DNA of 60,791 nucleotides from JAZDLR01 sp964540995 (GTDB lineage Bacteria > Patescibacteriota > Patescibacteriia > UBA1558 > 2-01-FULL-52-15), in NCBI GenBank assembly GCA_964540995.1, contig CAZIOU010000005.1:1-60791 (forward strand), written 5' to 3'. Position 1 is the first letter of the stretch, and the number at the start of each line of letters is the position of its first letter. Both the position numbers and the translations under genes were made by a program. Shown here in pieces: positions 8,111-15,311 of this stretch. Below the pieces are notes generated by a model that was not told the origin of the DNA, ran no database searches, and worked only from the letters and a program-made list of their open reading frames with translations.

Positions 8111-8314
8111 TTAGCGTAATACCAATTGTAAAGCCCAACTAATGACGAAATCCAACAGTCCCAAGAATAGGGCCAACCCAGCGGAAATAAGCACCACTTC
8201 AATAGTATATTTGGTGGTTTGCTGACGTGTCGGCCACGAGACCTTCATCAATTCTAGCCGAGCTGCTCGCAGGTAGTTGATAATTTTGTTCATAATTTCG
8301 CTAATATTAGCCAA
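8111..8314 (-). CDS. secE: Preprotein translocase subunit SecE
   Basis: SecE is the small essential clamp of the SecYEG channel. This 67-residue form has an amphipathic stretch and one membrane segment. The family motif is seen in ELMKVSWPTRQQTTKYT, followed by a hydrophobic helix VVLISAGLALFLGLLDFVIS. It is the first gene of secE-nusG-rplK-rplA. Upstream are a good promoter and two small hairpins in the leader. There is no SD. Confidence 0.95.
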   Translation of the reverse strand: MANISEIMNKIINYLRAARLELMKVSWPTRQQTTKYTIEVVLISAGLALFLGLLDFVISWALQLVLR

Positions 8315-8352
8315 ATACGGCTAATTGGTATTTTAAAACCGCTCTGGGCGGT
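8306..8352 (-). terminator. Two leader/terminator hairpins before secE
   Basis: On the minus strand ACCGC-CCAGA-GCGGT followed by TTTTAAAAT (8338-8352) looks like a short terminator for the upstream prenyl synthase gene, but it also falls just after the predicted secE transcription start. A second hairpin ATTAGCC-GTATTT-GGCTAAT (8306-8325) lies immediately before the secE start and may affect its translation. Which role applies cannot be decided from sequence. Confidence 0.5.
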
Positions 8353-8365
8353 GATTTATGCCAAA

Positions 8366-8394
8366 ATAATACCAGCTTCAGGTGGAAAATGCAA
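8366..8394 (-). promoter_or_regulatory. Predicted promoter of secE-nusG-rplK-rplA
   Basis: On the minus strand TTGCAT (8389-8394), a 17-nt spacer and TATTAT (8366-8371) fit a housekeeping sigma promoter. The start of transcription would be near 8359, giving a leader of about 45 nt. Confidence 0.65.
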
Positions 8395-8402
8395 GAGCCG
8401 AT

Positions 8403-9293
8403 CTATGCTGATCCAAGACTTATACGCCCCAATATGTAGTCAGCACACTGCTGCAAGTTGGTAGTCTGATCACCCAATTTCTGCGTTAGGGTCATAACTT
8501 TCTGATACTCCTCTTGCGCCTGATGTCGCGCTTCTTCCATCGTGACAACTGATACATAGGTGGCCTTCTCATGCTGAGCATCAGTACCTACCCCCTTACC
8601 CATCATTTCCTTCGTACCAGTGACATTGAGGATATCGTCAACAATTTGAAATAATACTCCCAGATGTTCTGCATACTCTGTCAGTACAGCCAACTTCTGA
8701 TCGTCTACTCCAGCACACAATGCCCCCATACGCACACTTGCTCGGATCAGAGCGCCCGTCTTGGCACGGTGCATAGCACGCACATCATCAAGCGTCAGTT
8801 GCTGTCCTTCGCCTTGCATATCCTGCATCTGTCCCCAGACCATGCCAGCCGGGCCAGCACCGAGAGCCAACTCCTCTACCAAGCGGACTCTGATATCAGC
8901 TGATAATGATGCCTGACTTAATAATTGAAAAGCAAACGTTAATAATCCATCGCCCGCCAGAATCGCTGTAGCTTCGTCGAACTGTTTGTGATTGGTCGGC
9001 TGACCGCGTCGAAGATCATCATCATCCATAGCCGGCAGATCATCATGAATCAATGAATAGGTATGCAGACATTCCACCGCTGCGGCCACCGGCATGATTG
9101 ATTGCAAATCACTACCACCACATGCCTCGAAACTAGCAAAAAGCAGCAACGGCCGAAACCGCTTGCCGCCAGCCAACAAACTGTAACGCATAGCTTCACC
9201 CAATTTCCCTGGGAAATCAGGACCTTGCGCCATCGTCTGCAGATAATGATTTAATTGCGCCGTATGCTGTTGGATGAAATCTTCGAAGGTCAT
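8403..9293 (-). CDS. Short-chain polyprenyl diphosphate synthase (farnesyl/geranylgeranyl type)
   Basis: It condenses isopentenyl diphosphate with allylic diphosphates to make C15 or C20 prenyl chains. The 296-residue protein has the first aspartate-rich motif DDLPAMDDDDLRRG and the second in FQIVDDILN, plus GGKRFRP near the N-terminus and KTG.LI in the middle; all are family signatures. The four residues between aspartates in the first motif (DDxxxxD) are the bacterial type II farnesyl synthase pattern, so FPP or GGPP is the likely product; chain length is inferred. The start at 9293 (MTFEDFIQQ) is preferred over an upstream ATG whose extra codons look like word-repeat sequence. No SD. Confidence 0.93.
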   Translation of the reverse strand: MTFEDFIQQHTAQLNHYLQTMAQGPDFPGKLGEAMRYSLLAGGKRFRPLLLFASFEACGGSDLQSIMPVAAAVECLHTYSLIHDDLPAMDDDDLRRGQPTNHKQFDEATAILAGDGLLTFAFQLLSQASLSADIRVRLVEELALGAGPAGMVWGQMQDMQGEGQQLTLDDVRAMHRAKTGALIRASVRMGALCAGVDDQKLAVLTEYAEHLGVLFQIVDDILNVTGTKEMMGKGVGTDAQHEKATYVSVVTMEEARHQAQEEYQKVMTLTQKLGDQTTNLQQCADYILGRISLGSA

Positions 9294-9338
9294 TGGGGAA
9301 GTTGTAAGTTTAAAGTTGAAGAGACACACTTAAATAGC

Positions 9339-9490
9339 CTGTCATTGCGAACCCGCCTCGGGGAAGCAATCCCCTTGAAATTGCTGCGAATTTATCAAAA
9401 TAGTAGACCCAATGATTGAGTGACATCGGACAGGCTGGATTGCCGCGTCACCCTTTGACCAGAAGACCAAGGGATTCCTCACAATGACAG
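9339..9490. repeat. Palindromic MITE-like element, copy 2 (152 bp)
   Basis: Starts CTGTCATTGCGAA and ends CACAATGACAG, 2 nt from the gyrB stop codon. It is the inverted counterpart of 4392-4547: its reverse complement shares CTTCTGGTC, CGCGGCAA, GATGTCAC, TTTCAAGGGGATTGCTTCCC and TCGCAATGACAG with that copy. Confidence 0.8.
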
Positions 9491-9491
9491 C

Positions 9492-11531
9492 TTAAATATC
9501 CAAATTCTTCACCGATTTGGCGTGGGTCTGGATGAACCGTCGTCGTGGAGCAACTTCCGAACCCATGAGAATATCAAAAGTTTCATCGGCTTTGACCGCG
9601 TCATCCATGGTCACGATCTTCATGACGCGAGCGGCTGGATCCATCGTGGTCTCCCACAGCTGTTCGGGGTTCATTTCTCCCAAACCTTTGTAGCGTTGTA
9701 AATTGATTTTGACACCCTTCTTGGTAGCAACGGTAGTTTCTACTGCTTCCTCGGATTCTCCTCCCTCTGCTGTGACATCTTCGCCTTCGGCTGGGTTGGA
9801 AGCTCCTTGCAAATCTTCATCTTTGATACCGTAAGCTTCTTTGAGCTCTTTTAACTTCTCATCATTATAGACATACTGCACTTCCTTACCCATTTGTACA
9901 CGATATAGCGGTGGTTGAGCGATGTACAATTTGCCACCTGTCACCAGCTGCGGGAAGTAACGATAAAATAAGGTCAGCAGCAAGGTGCGAATATGTGCGC
10001 CATCAACGTCAGCATCAGTCATGATGACAATACGATGATAACGCAAACCTTCAATATCAAATTGTTCACCAATGCTGGTACCCAGAGCCACGATCAAAGA
10101 TTTAACTTCGTTATTGGCCAACATCTTATCCAGACGAGCGCGTTCAACGTTCAAGATCTTACCGCGCAACGGTAAGATGGCCTGGAAACGGCGGTCGCGA
10201 CCACGCTTGGCACTACCACCGGCGCTGTCACCCTCTACGATGTACAGTTCGCATTCATGCGGATCACGAGACGAACAGTCGGCCAATTTACCTGGTAGCG
10301 TCATGCCTTCGAGTGCACCTTTGCGCAAGACAGTGTCGCGGGCAGCACGCGCAGCGATACGAGCCTGTGCAGCTAGCAAACACTTGGCCATGATTTCCTT
10401 GGCATCGCGAGGATTCTCCTCTAGGAAGGCATTGAAATAATCGTAAAAAATAGTTTCCACCGCAGCACGCACTTCGACGTTACCCAATTTGGCTTTGGTC
10501 TGACCTTCAAACTGCGGATCGCGCAATTTGACGCTGATGACAGCTGTCAGACCTTCACGGACATCTTCGGCTGTCAGATTGGGATCTTTCTCTTTCAAGA
10601 AATTATTCTTACGAGCATATTTATTGAGAACTCTAGTCAAAGCAGACTTGAATCCGATCAAGTGCATACCGCCTTCGGGGTTGTAGATATTGTTGGCGAA
10701 GGTATAGGTCAATTCTCGGAATTCACCGCAGTACTGAACTGCTACCTCGACTTGAACATCGTTCTCGGACTTATCAATATAGAAAACTTTCTCCTGCTTG
10801 ATATCGGAATTATGGTTGAGATATTTGACGTAAGAGCCGATACCGCCTTCGAAATAGAAGACATAAGCTTGTTCTGATCCTTTGACCCGTTCATCAGAAA
10901 TAGAGATGCGGACACCTTTGGTCAGGTACGCCTGCTGACGTAAGTGATCAAGGATAACTTGCCAATCGTATTCGAGTACCGTGAAGATCTGATCATCCGC
11001 TTTGAAATATTGTTTGGTACCGGTACCAGTGGCTTTGCCCACGACATCGACAGCTTTCTTGGCTTTGCCGCGGATATACTCCTGCATGTACAGTTTGCCA
11101 TCACGTTTGACTTCGGTCTTCATCCACGAAGACAAGGCATTAACCACCGACACACCGACACCGTGCAAACCGCCAGAGACTTTGTAACCGTCACCGCCGA
11201 ATTTACCTCCGGCATGCAAGGTAGTCATGACCGTTTCCAGAGCTGACTTCTTGGTAACTTTGTGCTTATCAACCGGGATACCGCGTCCATTATCTTCAAC
11301 CGAAACAACACCATCCGGCAACAGGCAGATATTGACCGTATCAGCGTGACCAGCCATAACTTCGTCGATAGCGTTATCGACGACTTCCCAGATCATGTGA
11401 TGCAAACCTTCGGCAGCAGTATTACCGATATACATACCAGGGCGTTTGCGCACTGGGTCAAGGCCTTCAAGGACGGTAATTTGTTCGGCGCTATAGGCTT
11501 GAGCAGCCTTTTGTTTCTTGTCTGCGGTCAT
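9492..11531 (-). CDS. gyrB: DNA gyrase subunit B
   Basis: ATPase subunit of gyrase, which negatively supercoils DNA. The 679-residue protein has the GHKL ATPase domain (EVVDNAIDE, VEDNGRGIPVD, GGLHGVGVSVVNALS), the transducer, and the TOPRIM domain (YIVEGDSAGGSAKRGRDR, PLRGKILNVE, IMTDADVDGAHIRTLLL). The C-terminal QRYKGLGEMNPEQLW is present. A stretch of about 35 acidic, Glu- and Ala-rich residues (starting QGASNPAEGED) is inserted just before that motif, where many GyrB proteins have a shorter loop. The glutamine in QRYKGLGEMN argues for GyrB rather than ParE, but gyrA/parC are not in the window. A predicted promoter lies 74-102 nt upstream. No SD. Confidence 0.95.
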   Translation of the reverse strand: MTADKKQKAAQAYSAEQITVLEGLDPVRKRPGMYIGNTAAEGLHHMIWEVVDNAIDEVMAGHADTVNICLLPDGVVSVEDNGRGIPVDKHKVTKKSALETVMTTLHAGGKFGGDGYKVSGGLHGVGVSVVNALSSWMKTEVKRDGKLYMQEYIRGKAKKAVDVVGKATGTGTKQYFKADDQIFTVLEYDWQVILDHLRQQAYLTKGVRISISDERVKGSEQAYVFYFEGGIGSYVKYLNHNSDIKQEKVFYIDKSENDVQVEVAVQYCGEFRELTYTFANNIYNPEGGMHLIGFKSALTRVLNKYARKNNFLKEKDPNLTAEDVREGLTAVISVKLRDPQFEGQTKAKLGNVEVRAAVETIFYDYFNAFLEENPRDAKEIMAKCLLAAQARIAARAARDTVLRKGALEGMTLPGKLADCSSRDPHECELYIVEGDSAGGSAKRGRDRRFQAILPLRGKILNVERARLDKMLANNEVKSLIVALGTSIGEQFDIEGLRYHRIVIMTDADVDGAHIRTLLLTLFYRYFPQLVTGGKLYIAQPPLYRVQMGKEVQYVYNDEKLKELKEAYGIKDEDLQGASNPAEGEDVTAEGGESEEAVETTVATKKGVKINLQRYKGLGEMNPEQLWETTMDPAARVMKIVTMDDAVKADETFDILMGSEVAPRRRFIQTHAKSVKNLDI

Positions 11532-11604
11532 AGAAAATATAAGTGAAATTTAGGGTCTAAAATAGCTTAATTTAAGCCAATCTTAGCCGTATTTTAACTT
11601 CTGA

Positions 11605-11633
11605 AGTATAGCACTATTTGGGGCTAGAAACAA
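11605..11633 (-). promoter_or_regulatory. Predicted gyrB promoter
   Basis: Minus strand TTGTTT (11628-11633), 17-nt spacer, TATACT (11605-11610). Transcription would start near 11598, giving a leader of about 67 nt before gyrB. The rest of the 225-nt gap to the next gene holds the divergent promoter and otherwise nothing recognised. Confidence 0.65.
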
Positions 11634-11690
11634 GGGACTTTTACTACTAATTAATCATGCCTGACGAGCCAACAAATTTAGCTTACTGCA

Positions 11691-11719
11691 TTTACATTAG
11701 GGCTAATACTAGTTACTAT
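11691..11719 (+). promoter_or_regulatory. Predicted promoter of the 11757 gene
   Basis: TTTACA (11691-11696), 17-nt spacer, TACTAT (11714-11719). Transcription would start near 11726, about 30 nt before the ATG. Confidence 0.6.
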
Positions 11720-11756
11720 TAAGTGGACTTAAAGCTAGTCATGAAAATTTAAAACT

Positions 11757-12398
11757 ATGAAAAAAAGAGTTATTCACCAAAAATTGCCAATTATTTTCGC
11801 TATCATTATCGTAACGCTAGCTATAATTAGTCTACGGACAACTCAAGAAAATATCCGACTTCGACAGTTAATCAATAACCCTAATTCTGCCCAACAGTCG
11901 GCAGTTAATCGTTACCCGCTAATTCAGGATTACCTACCCCAAGGCCTGACCAAAAATACATTTAACTATCCCGAAGATGGCCTAGAATTTTCCTTCCCAG
12001 CCAATCTAGCCCTAATGAGCGAAGATTGTAGTGGTAATTATCAAGCAGGTTCAGCGCTTGTAAAATGCCAAAACTTCAGTGGTGCCAAGGTAACCATGCA
12101 ATTCCTAGCTGGAAATTTCAACCCCAACTCCAATCCACTAGATTCTATTGCCTCTGCTAGCTCATCAGTGAAGGCAACTACTACAACGATTGACGGACGA
12201 ATCTGGAACCTTGAATGGCGCCGCGGTGGTCCTGGTTGTGATGGTCCAAAACCAACAGGTTGCGATGATTTGATATTATATGCTTACACTTTTAAAGGTG
12301 ACAGTGCGTATATTCTCAGTGATCATAATATTACTTCAACCAACGACTCTTCAGCTGAACTTCTGAAAAAGATACTAGCCACGTTTAAGGTGATGTAA
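11757..12398 (+). CDS. Membrane-anchored extracytoplasmic protein of unknown function
   Basis: No family was recognised. The 213-residue protein starts with MKKRVIHQK and one hydrophobic segment, LPIIFAIIIVTLAIISL (about 10-26), which looks like an uncleaved signal anchor; the rest is a soluble domain of about 180 residues rich in Ser, Thr and Asn. It has four cysteines (CSG, KCQN, GPGCDG, GCDD) that could form disulfides outside the cell. There is a Tyr/Phe-rich EDGLEFSFP segment. It is transcribed divergently from gyrB, has its own promoter, and is followed after 1 nt by a HIT-like fragment. No SD precedes the start, which puts it in the same class as housekeeping genes here. Confidence 0.75.
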   Translation: MKKRVIHQKLPIIFAIIIVTLAIISLRTTQENIRLRQLINNPNSAQQSAVNRYPLIQDYLPQGLTKNTFNYPEDGLEFSFPANLALMSEDCSGNYQAGSALVKCQNFSGAKVTMQFLAGNFNPNSNPLDSIASASSSVKATTTTIDGRIWNLEWRRGGPGCDGPKPTGCDDLILYAYTFKGDSAYILSDHNITSTNDSSAELLKKILATFKVM

Positions 12399-12399
12399 A

Positions 12400-12492
12400 A
12401 TGATCAACCAATCCGATTTCTATTGTGACGAGATTCTAAGTGGCGCGACCCCCATTACAGTTGAAGATGAAATAGTAGTTTTGATTCGTTAA
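12400..12492 (+). pseudogene. Truncated HIT-family N-terminal fragment (30 codons)
   Basis: A short frame starting 1 nt after the previous stop reads MINQSDFYCDEILSGATPIT, then VEDEIVVLIR and TAA. It resembles the first strand and loop of HIT-family nucleotide hydrolases (pattern: D-F-Y-C..I..G..P......E...VL). The catalytic HxHxH triad is absent because the frame ends after 30 residues. It is best read as the remains of a HIT gene lost by deletion, although a coincidental small ORF cannot be excluded. Confidence 0.4.
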
Positions 12493-12497
12493 GTAAA

Positions 12498-12528
12498 GAA
12501 GCCTACTACCCTTAAGGTAATAGGCTTC
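12498..12528. terminator. Convergent hairpin between the HIT fragment and a small minus-strand gene
   Basis: GAAGCCTA and TAGGCTTC form an 8-bp stem around CTACCCTTAAGGTAA, which itself can pair. On the minus strand it is followed by TTTACTTAA. It can serve as terminator for the small gene 12533-12706. Confidence 0.55.
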
Positions 12529-12532
12529 TGGT

Positions 12533-12706
12533 TTAGCCGACTTCTGGATTTGGCTTCTCGGAATAGATCAGGACCGTGCCTGATTCAGTCTTTCCAAGAA
12601 CTTTCTGAATCGTTTCAGATAGAGCTTCCATCAGCTGACTTTTCTCTGTTTCTGTCAGTACTTTGTTGACTGCCAGATCGACAGAGAATTTTACCCCCTT
12701 TTCCAT
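12533..12706 (-). CDS. 57-residue small protein, tautomerase-like in pattern
   Basis: The frame starts MEKGVKFSVDLAV and ends SEKPNPEVG. A canonical SD, AGGAGG, sits 6 nt before the ATG, and a consensus promoter lies about 210 nt upstream, so it is very likely a real gene. The order (short beta strand, TETEKSQLMEALSETIQKVLG helix region, TVLIYSEKP strand) resembles the 4-oxalocrotonate tautomerase fold, whose members are about 60 residues with the same beta-alpha-beta layout. However, the catalytic Pro directly after the initiator Met is missing (Glu instead), so if the fold is right it is not a standard tautomerase. Function unknown. Confidence 0.65.
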   Translation of the reverse strand: MEKGVKFSVDLAVNKVLTETEKSQLMEALSETIQKVLGKTESGTVLIYSEKPNPEVG

Positions 12707-12945
12707 ATAAACCTCCTGTTCACGATCAGATCCTCCCCTGCTTGTCCGCAGTTATGACACGCGACAGCCACTTGTACGCCCAGTCGGTCGACTTGAATAA
12801 CACGTAGAAAAAGAAAGGCGCCAGCATCGTGTCGGTTGAGAACGGACGGCGGAGCGATATATTAACCGCTCCATACGAAATAGTCGCAAAATGGCGATAA
12901 AATGAGCTATTTTTATATAATAGCATATATATCTATATTTGTCAA
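12707..12945 (-). promoter_or_regulatory. Consensus promoter and long leader of the 57-residue gene
   Basis: Minus strand TTGACA (12940-12945), 17-nt spacer, TATTAT (12917-12922) is a near-consensus promoter. Transcription from about 12910 would give a 5' leader of about 200 nt. The leader holds a GGAGCG/CGCTCC hairpin (12851-12872) and a 33-codon frame at 12726-12827 (MLAPFFFYVLFKSTDWAYKW and 13 more residues) that lacks an SD and may or may not be translated. The remainder up to the plus-strand promoter at 12979 shows nothing else. Confidence 0.6.
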
Positions 12946-12978
12946 TATAATGAACATATTTAATCTATTTCTCTCGTA

Positions 12979-13007
12979 TTGCATTTGAGCTTGCTTTGAA
13001 ATACTAT
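12979..13007 (+). promoter_or_regulatory. Predicted promoter of the 13054 gene
   Basis: TTGCAT (12979-12984), 17-nt spacer, TACTAT (13002-13007). Start of transcription near 13014, about 40 nt before the ATG. Confidence 0.6.
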
Positions 13008-13053
13008 AGGTACGAAGTTAGTAACGTTCCTTTAACTTTCAAGGAGGTCAACC

Positions 13054-13398
13054 ATGGCTGGCAGAATGCCTCAGTGGACACATCTAGTGGCCGATAAGTA
13101 TGAGGCTGGTAACGAAAGTCCCGTCTCACAGCTCATTCTTGATGATCTCGATGTCATCGATGAGTTTCAGTGGCTGATCATGGACACTTTGAATTCTGAA
13201 GTTAAGTCGGTAGCTCCCGATATGAAGCAGCGCAATCGGTATGAACTACATACCACCGATGAGAAGGGTAGATTTCACGACATTACTGTCTATGAAGATC
13301 TAATCTGGCTCAATCTGGGACACAGCGACAACACAGATTGGACAGCCGACCCCGACGGTACGGCCTGGAAATTCCTCATGGAACGTTCAGTACAATAA
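13054..13398 (+). CDS. Orphan small protein, 114 residues
   Basis: Not recognised. The acidic protein starts MAGRMPQWTHLVADKYEAG, has a central EFQWLIMDTLNSE helix, and ends with a tryptophan-rich DWTADPDGTAWKFLMERSVQ. There is no signal peptide or membrane segment, so it is probably cytosolic. It is a self-contained expression cassette: own promoter, a perfect AAGGAGG SD 7 nt before the ATG, and a strong terminator with a TTCG loop 6 nt after the stop. An almost identical terminator closes the next plus-strand gene (14063-14566), suggesting the two cassettes share history. It belongs to the SD-bearing gene class of this window. Confidence 0.8.
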   Translation: MAGRMPQWTHLVADKYEAGNESPVSQLILDDLDVIDEFQWLIMDTLNSEVKSVAPDMKQRNRYELHTTDEKGRFHDITVYEDLIWLNLGHSDNTDWTADPDGTAWKFLMERSVQ

Positions 13399-13404
13399 TA
13401 CACA

Positions 13405-13430
13405 GGAGCCTCTTCGGAGGCTCCTTTTCT
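13405..13430 (+). terminator. Rho-independent terminator with TTCG loop
   Basis: GGAGCCTC-TTCG-GAGGCTCC followed by TTTTCT. A textbook terminator directly after the 13054 gene. The same sequence with one change recurs at 14587-14612. Confidence 0.95.
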
Positions 13431-13450
13431 ATAATAGCCGAATAAAGACC

Positions 13451-13535
13451 CACCCGGATAAACCAGGTGTGTCGTTGTAGTCTCGCGAAGAGACAGTTAG
13501 AGAGAAGAAATTGGATGATACATCGACAACAACGA
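13451..13535 (+). ncRNA. Possible structured RNA between convergent genes
   Basis: The gap holds three stems that are not explained by coding: CACCCGG/CCAGGTG (13451-13469), TCGTTGT (13472-13478) pairing with ACAACGA (13529-13535), and, inside the latter, GTCTC-GCGAA-GAGAC (13480-13494). No promoter was identified and the strand is a guess. It may be a small RNA, or just the debris of an old gene. Confidence 0.3.
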
Positions 13536-13573
13536 ATATGATACTTCGAGGAATTGAGATAACTATAAATAAC

Positions 13574-13604
13574 AAAGCCGCTGGTATTTACCTGCGGCTT
13601 TTTA
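13574..13604. terminator. Bidirectional terminator after the 13627 gene
   Basis: GCCGC (13577-13581) and GCGGC (13594-13598) form a stem flanked by AAA on the left and TTTTT on the right. It is downstream of the minus-strand gene 13627-13830 and can act on both strands. Confidence 0.75.
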
Positions 13605-13626
13605 AACGACACATCCTCCTTGTTCA

Positions 13627-13830
13627 TTACCATTCAAACTCGTCATTGATGATCCCCGGTTGATCAAGAGGAATTTCTTCCGTATTATCAATGATACACG
13701 CAGAGTGATCGCCCTCTCGCTCTTTCAACATCCGCTCTGCTTCCTCACTGGTGCTTGCTAAGACAAAGGATAATGCTGGGCGATACGAAAAACCCAATTC
13801 TCCGCGCCAGTTGATTTTGAAAAGCTTCAT
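13627..13830 (-). CDS. Orphan small protein, 67 residues
   Basis: Not recognised. It starts MKLFKINWRGELGFSYRPAL, then SFVLASTSEEAERMLKEREG, and ends IINDEFEW. The pattern (beta strands followed by an SEEAERML helix) suggests a compact ferredoxin-like alpha-beta fold, but this is only inference. It has a strong GGAGG SD 6 nt before the ATG, a TTGACA promoter and a terminator of its own. It is probably cytosolic and has no cysteine pairs. Confidence 0.75.
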   Translation of the reverse strand: MKLFKINWRGELGFSYRPALSFVLASTSEEAERMLKEREGDHSACIIDNTEEIPLDQPGIINDEFEW

Positions 13831-13878
13831 GTCGCCCTCCTTGAAGAAAGGAACCGTGTCTAATCTAGATAATATATT

Positions 13879-13907
13879 ATTTTATAATATAAACTATCTT
13901 TTGTCAA
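13879..13907 (-). promoter_or_regulatory. Predicted promoter of the 13627-13830 gene
   Basis: Minus strand TTGACA (13902-13907), 17-nt spacer, TAAAAT (13879-13884), in a very AT-rich setting. Transcription start near 13872. Confidence 0.7.
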
Positions 13908-14062
13908 GGCCAATCTGTATTACATATTAGACACCCATTCTTCTACAAAATAGTGTAATTAAGCCCTTCAACTATTGATTGACTTCTCCCCCTACCCGAT
14001 GTAAGGTTGGGCCGAAACCAACCGTTACCGTCCTTTCACATAACGCTTATCAGGAGGATGTC

Positions 14063-14566
14063 ATGAGCGAATTTCAGCATCTCTATGTTGAAGTAGGCGA
14101 TCTACGAATACTACAGCAACTTATTCGACTGTATATCCACGAAACTTTCGTAATTCACCAGGACAAGCCGAAAATCATGGTAGGAATACTGATCTGGGAT
14201 CCAAGCGCCGACCCACTGCCACGGTTGCCTTGGACTATTCGGGCGCAGCCAGAACCACTGTTTCCCCTCCTGCTTATTGATTGGGCTCGAATATCAGATC
14301 AAAAACCCAATGACCAGACGTGGTACAAGCTAACCAAAGAACCAACCTACATTCTGCGTGATACCGTCGGTTATTCAGCGCTGGCCCAACTCGAAAACCA
14401 ACTCGGTCATTATCTCAGTCTTCACGATGGCGTATGGGATAAAGCCTGGAGCTCCGTCCCAAAACCCGACTGTGGCAGCAGCATCGAACTAGGATTTAGC
14501 TTGAGTGCTGGCTACTTTAATGGTCCACTAGTCATCGGAAGGCGCTGGATGGAATATCACGAGTAG
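14063..14566 (+). CDS. Orphan protein, 167 residues
   Basis: Not recognised. The start at 14063 (MSEFQHLYVEVGDLRILQQL) is chosen because AGGAGG sits 5 nt before it; a longer TTG-initiated frame to 13979 has no SD. The protein is rich in Trp and Pro (IWDPSADPLPRLPWTIRAQP, LLIDWARISD, WDKAWSSVP) and ends LVIGRRWMEYHE. No membrane segment or catalytic motif is seen. It is followed by a terminator nearly identical to that of the 13054 gene. SD-bearing class. Confidence 0.75.
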   Translation: MSEFQHLYVEVGDLRILQQLIRLYIHETFVIHQDKPKIMVGILIWDPSADPLPRLPWTIRAQPEPLFPLLLIDWARISDQKPNDQTWYKLTKEPTYILRDTVGYSALAQLENQLGHYLSLHDGVWDKAWSSVPKPDCGSSIELGFSLSAGYFNGPLVIGRRWMEYHE

Positions 14567-14586
14567 ACAGACTACTCCGACACACA

Positions 14587-14612
14587 GGAGCCTCTTCGGG
14601 GGCTCCTATTCT
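14587..14612 (+). terminator. Rho-independent terminator, twin of 13405-13430
   Basis: GGAGCCTCTTCGGGGGCTCC followed by TATTCTATTT. Same stem and TTCG loop as the terminator after the 13054 gene, including the preceding ACACA. Confidence 0.85.
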
Positions 14613-14640
14613 ATTTGACTCAACACAAGTTAATATATAG

Positions 14641-14679
14641 AAGAGTCGCCAGGCAGAAGCCACAGCGACTCTTATTTTG
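14641..14679. terminator. Strong bidirectional hairpin after the 14719 gene
   Basis: AAGAGTCGC (14641-14649) pairs with GCGACTCTT (14665-14673), with an inner GGC-AGAA-GCC stem. TATTTTGT follows on the plus strand. It lies between convergent genes. Confidence 0.8.
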
Positions 14680-14718
14680 TCTTAAACGAATCTAAGCATC
14701 ACGAAACCGCAAAACTCT

Positions 14719-15207
14719 TCACATCCGTGAGGGCAACTCGATCTGCTTCATCACCTCAATCGGAGGAAGGTCGAGAATTGCCACATCATTATCATAGAGA
14801 ATATAGGAGACCCAGATTGTCCGACCCTTCCCTTTGGTATCGAAGAAACCTCTATTTGACTTCCACGGTACGAAACAGCCGACACCAACATCCAATCGAA
14901 ACTCTGTTCCCATACCAGCCATGAAATAACTCAACACATCACTGCCATTCATGTGCCTCATGTCTTGGATGACCCGCTTCACGTGCGCTGCCTCATCGGG
15001 ATCGCAATAGTCATCCGGGACCGACAAGGCAACGCGACGAGTCAGGTTATCCGTTTGACGCAGAGTCCAGATAATCACCCTCGTGGCCAAATCTGACGCA
15101 TCGACCGAATAGGTGACGAACTGTTCCAGTGCCTGCATCTGCCGATCGGACATGCGAGGCGGTATATAGACCTGATCTTGACCTCTGACCCAAGGGCGCC
15201 AAGGCAT
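14719..15207 (-). CDS. Orphan protein, 162 residues
   Basis: Not recognised. The start at 15207 (MPWRPWVRGQDQVYIPPRMS) is preferred to the ATG at 15219 because GGAGG lies 6 nt before it and actually overlaps the upstream candidate start. The protein is soluble: an N-terminal helical part (SDRQMQALEQFVTYSVDAS), then mixed strands (LDVGVGCFVPWKSNRGFFD) and an acidic VAILDLPPIE near the end. It has its own TTGACA promoter and terminator and belongs to the SD-bearing class. Its neighbour 14063-14566 is convergent. Confidence 0.75.
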   Translation of the reverse strand: MPWRPWVRGQDQVYIPPRMSDRQMQALEQFVTYSVDASDLATRVIIWTLRQTDNLTRRVALSVPDDYCDPDEAAHVKRVIQDMRHMNGSDVLSYFMAGMGTEFRLDVGVGCFVPWKSNRGFFDTKGKGRTIWVSYILYDNDVAILDLPPIEVMKQIELPSRM

Positions 15208-15258
15208 CGAAACCTCCATTGTGGGTGTGAATAGAAAAGAACTAGGAAATAACTAACT

Positions 15259-15287
15259 ACCATAGCCAAATTAAAAAGCTATGTCAA
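15259..15287 (-). promoter_or_regulatory. Predicted promoter of the 14719-15207 gene
   Basis: Minus strand TTGACA (15282-15287), 17-nt spacer, TATGGT (15259-15264). Transcription start near 15252. Confidence 0.75.
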
Positions 15288-15311
15288 CTAATTGTTTGGT
15301 GCGAGCCTCAG

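Noticed and set aside
12726..12926. 66-codon minus-strand frame before the 57-residue gene
   Set aside because: Its first start lies upstream of the predicted transcription start; only an internal 33-codon part could be translated, and it has no SD.
13376..13633. 85-codon minus-strand frame
   Set aside because: No SD, covers the terminators of two neighbouring genes, low-complexity product; treated as non-coding.
11532..15300. Prophage or integrated plasmid
   Set aside because: No integrase, capsid, terminase, replication or partition gene and no attachment-site repeats; only small orphan genes.
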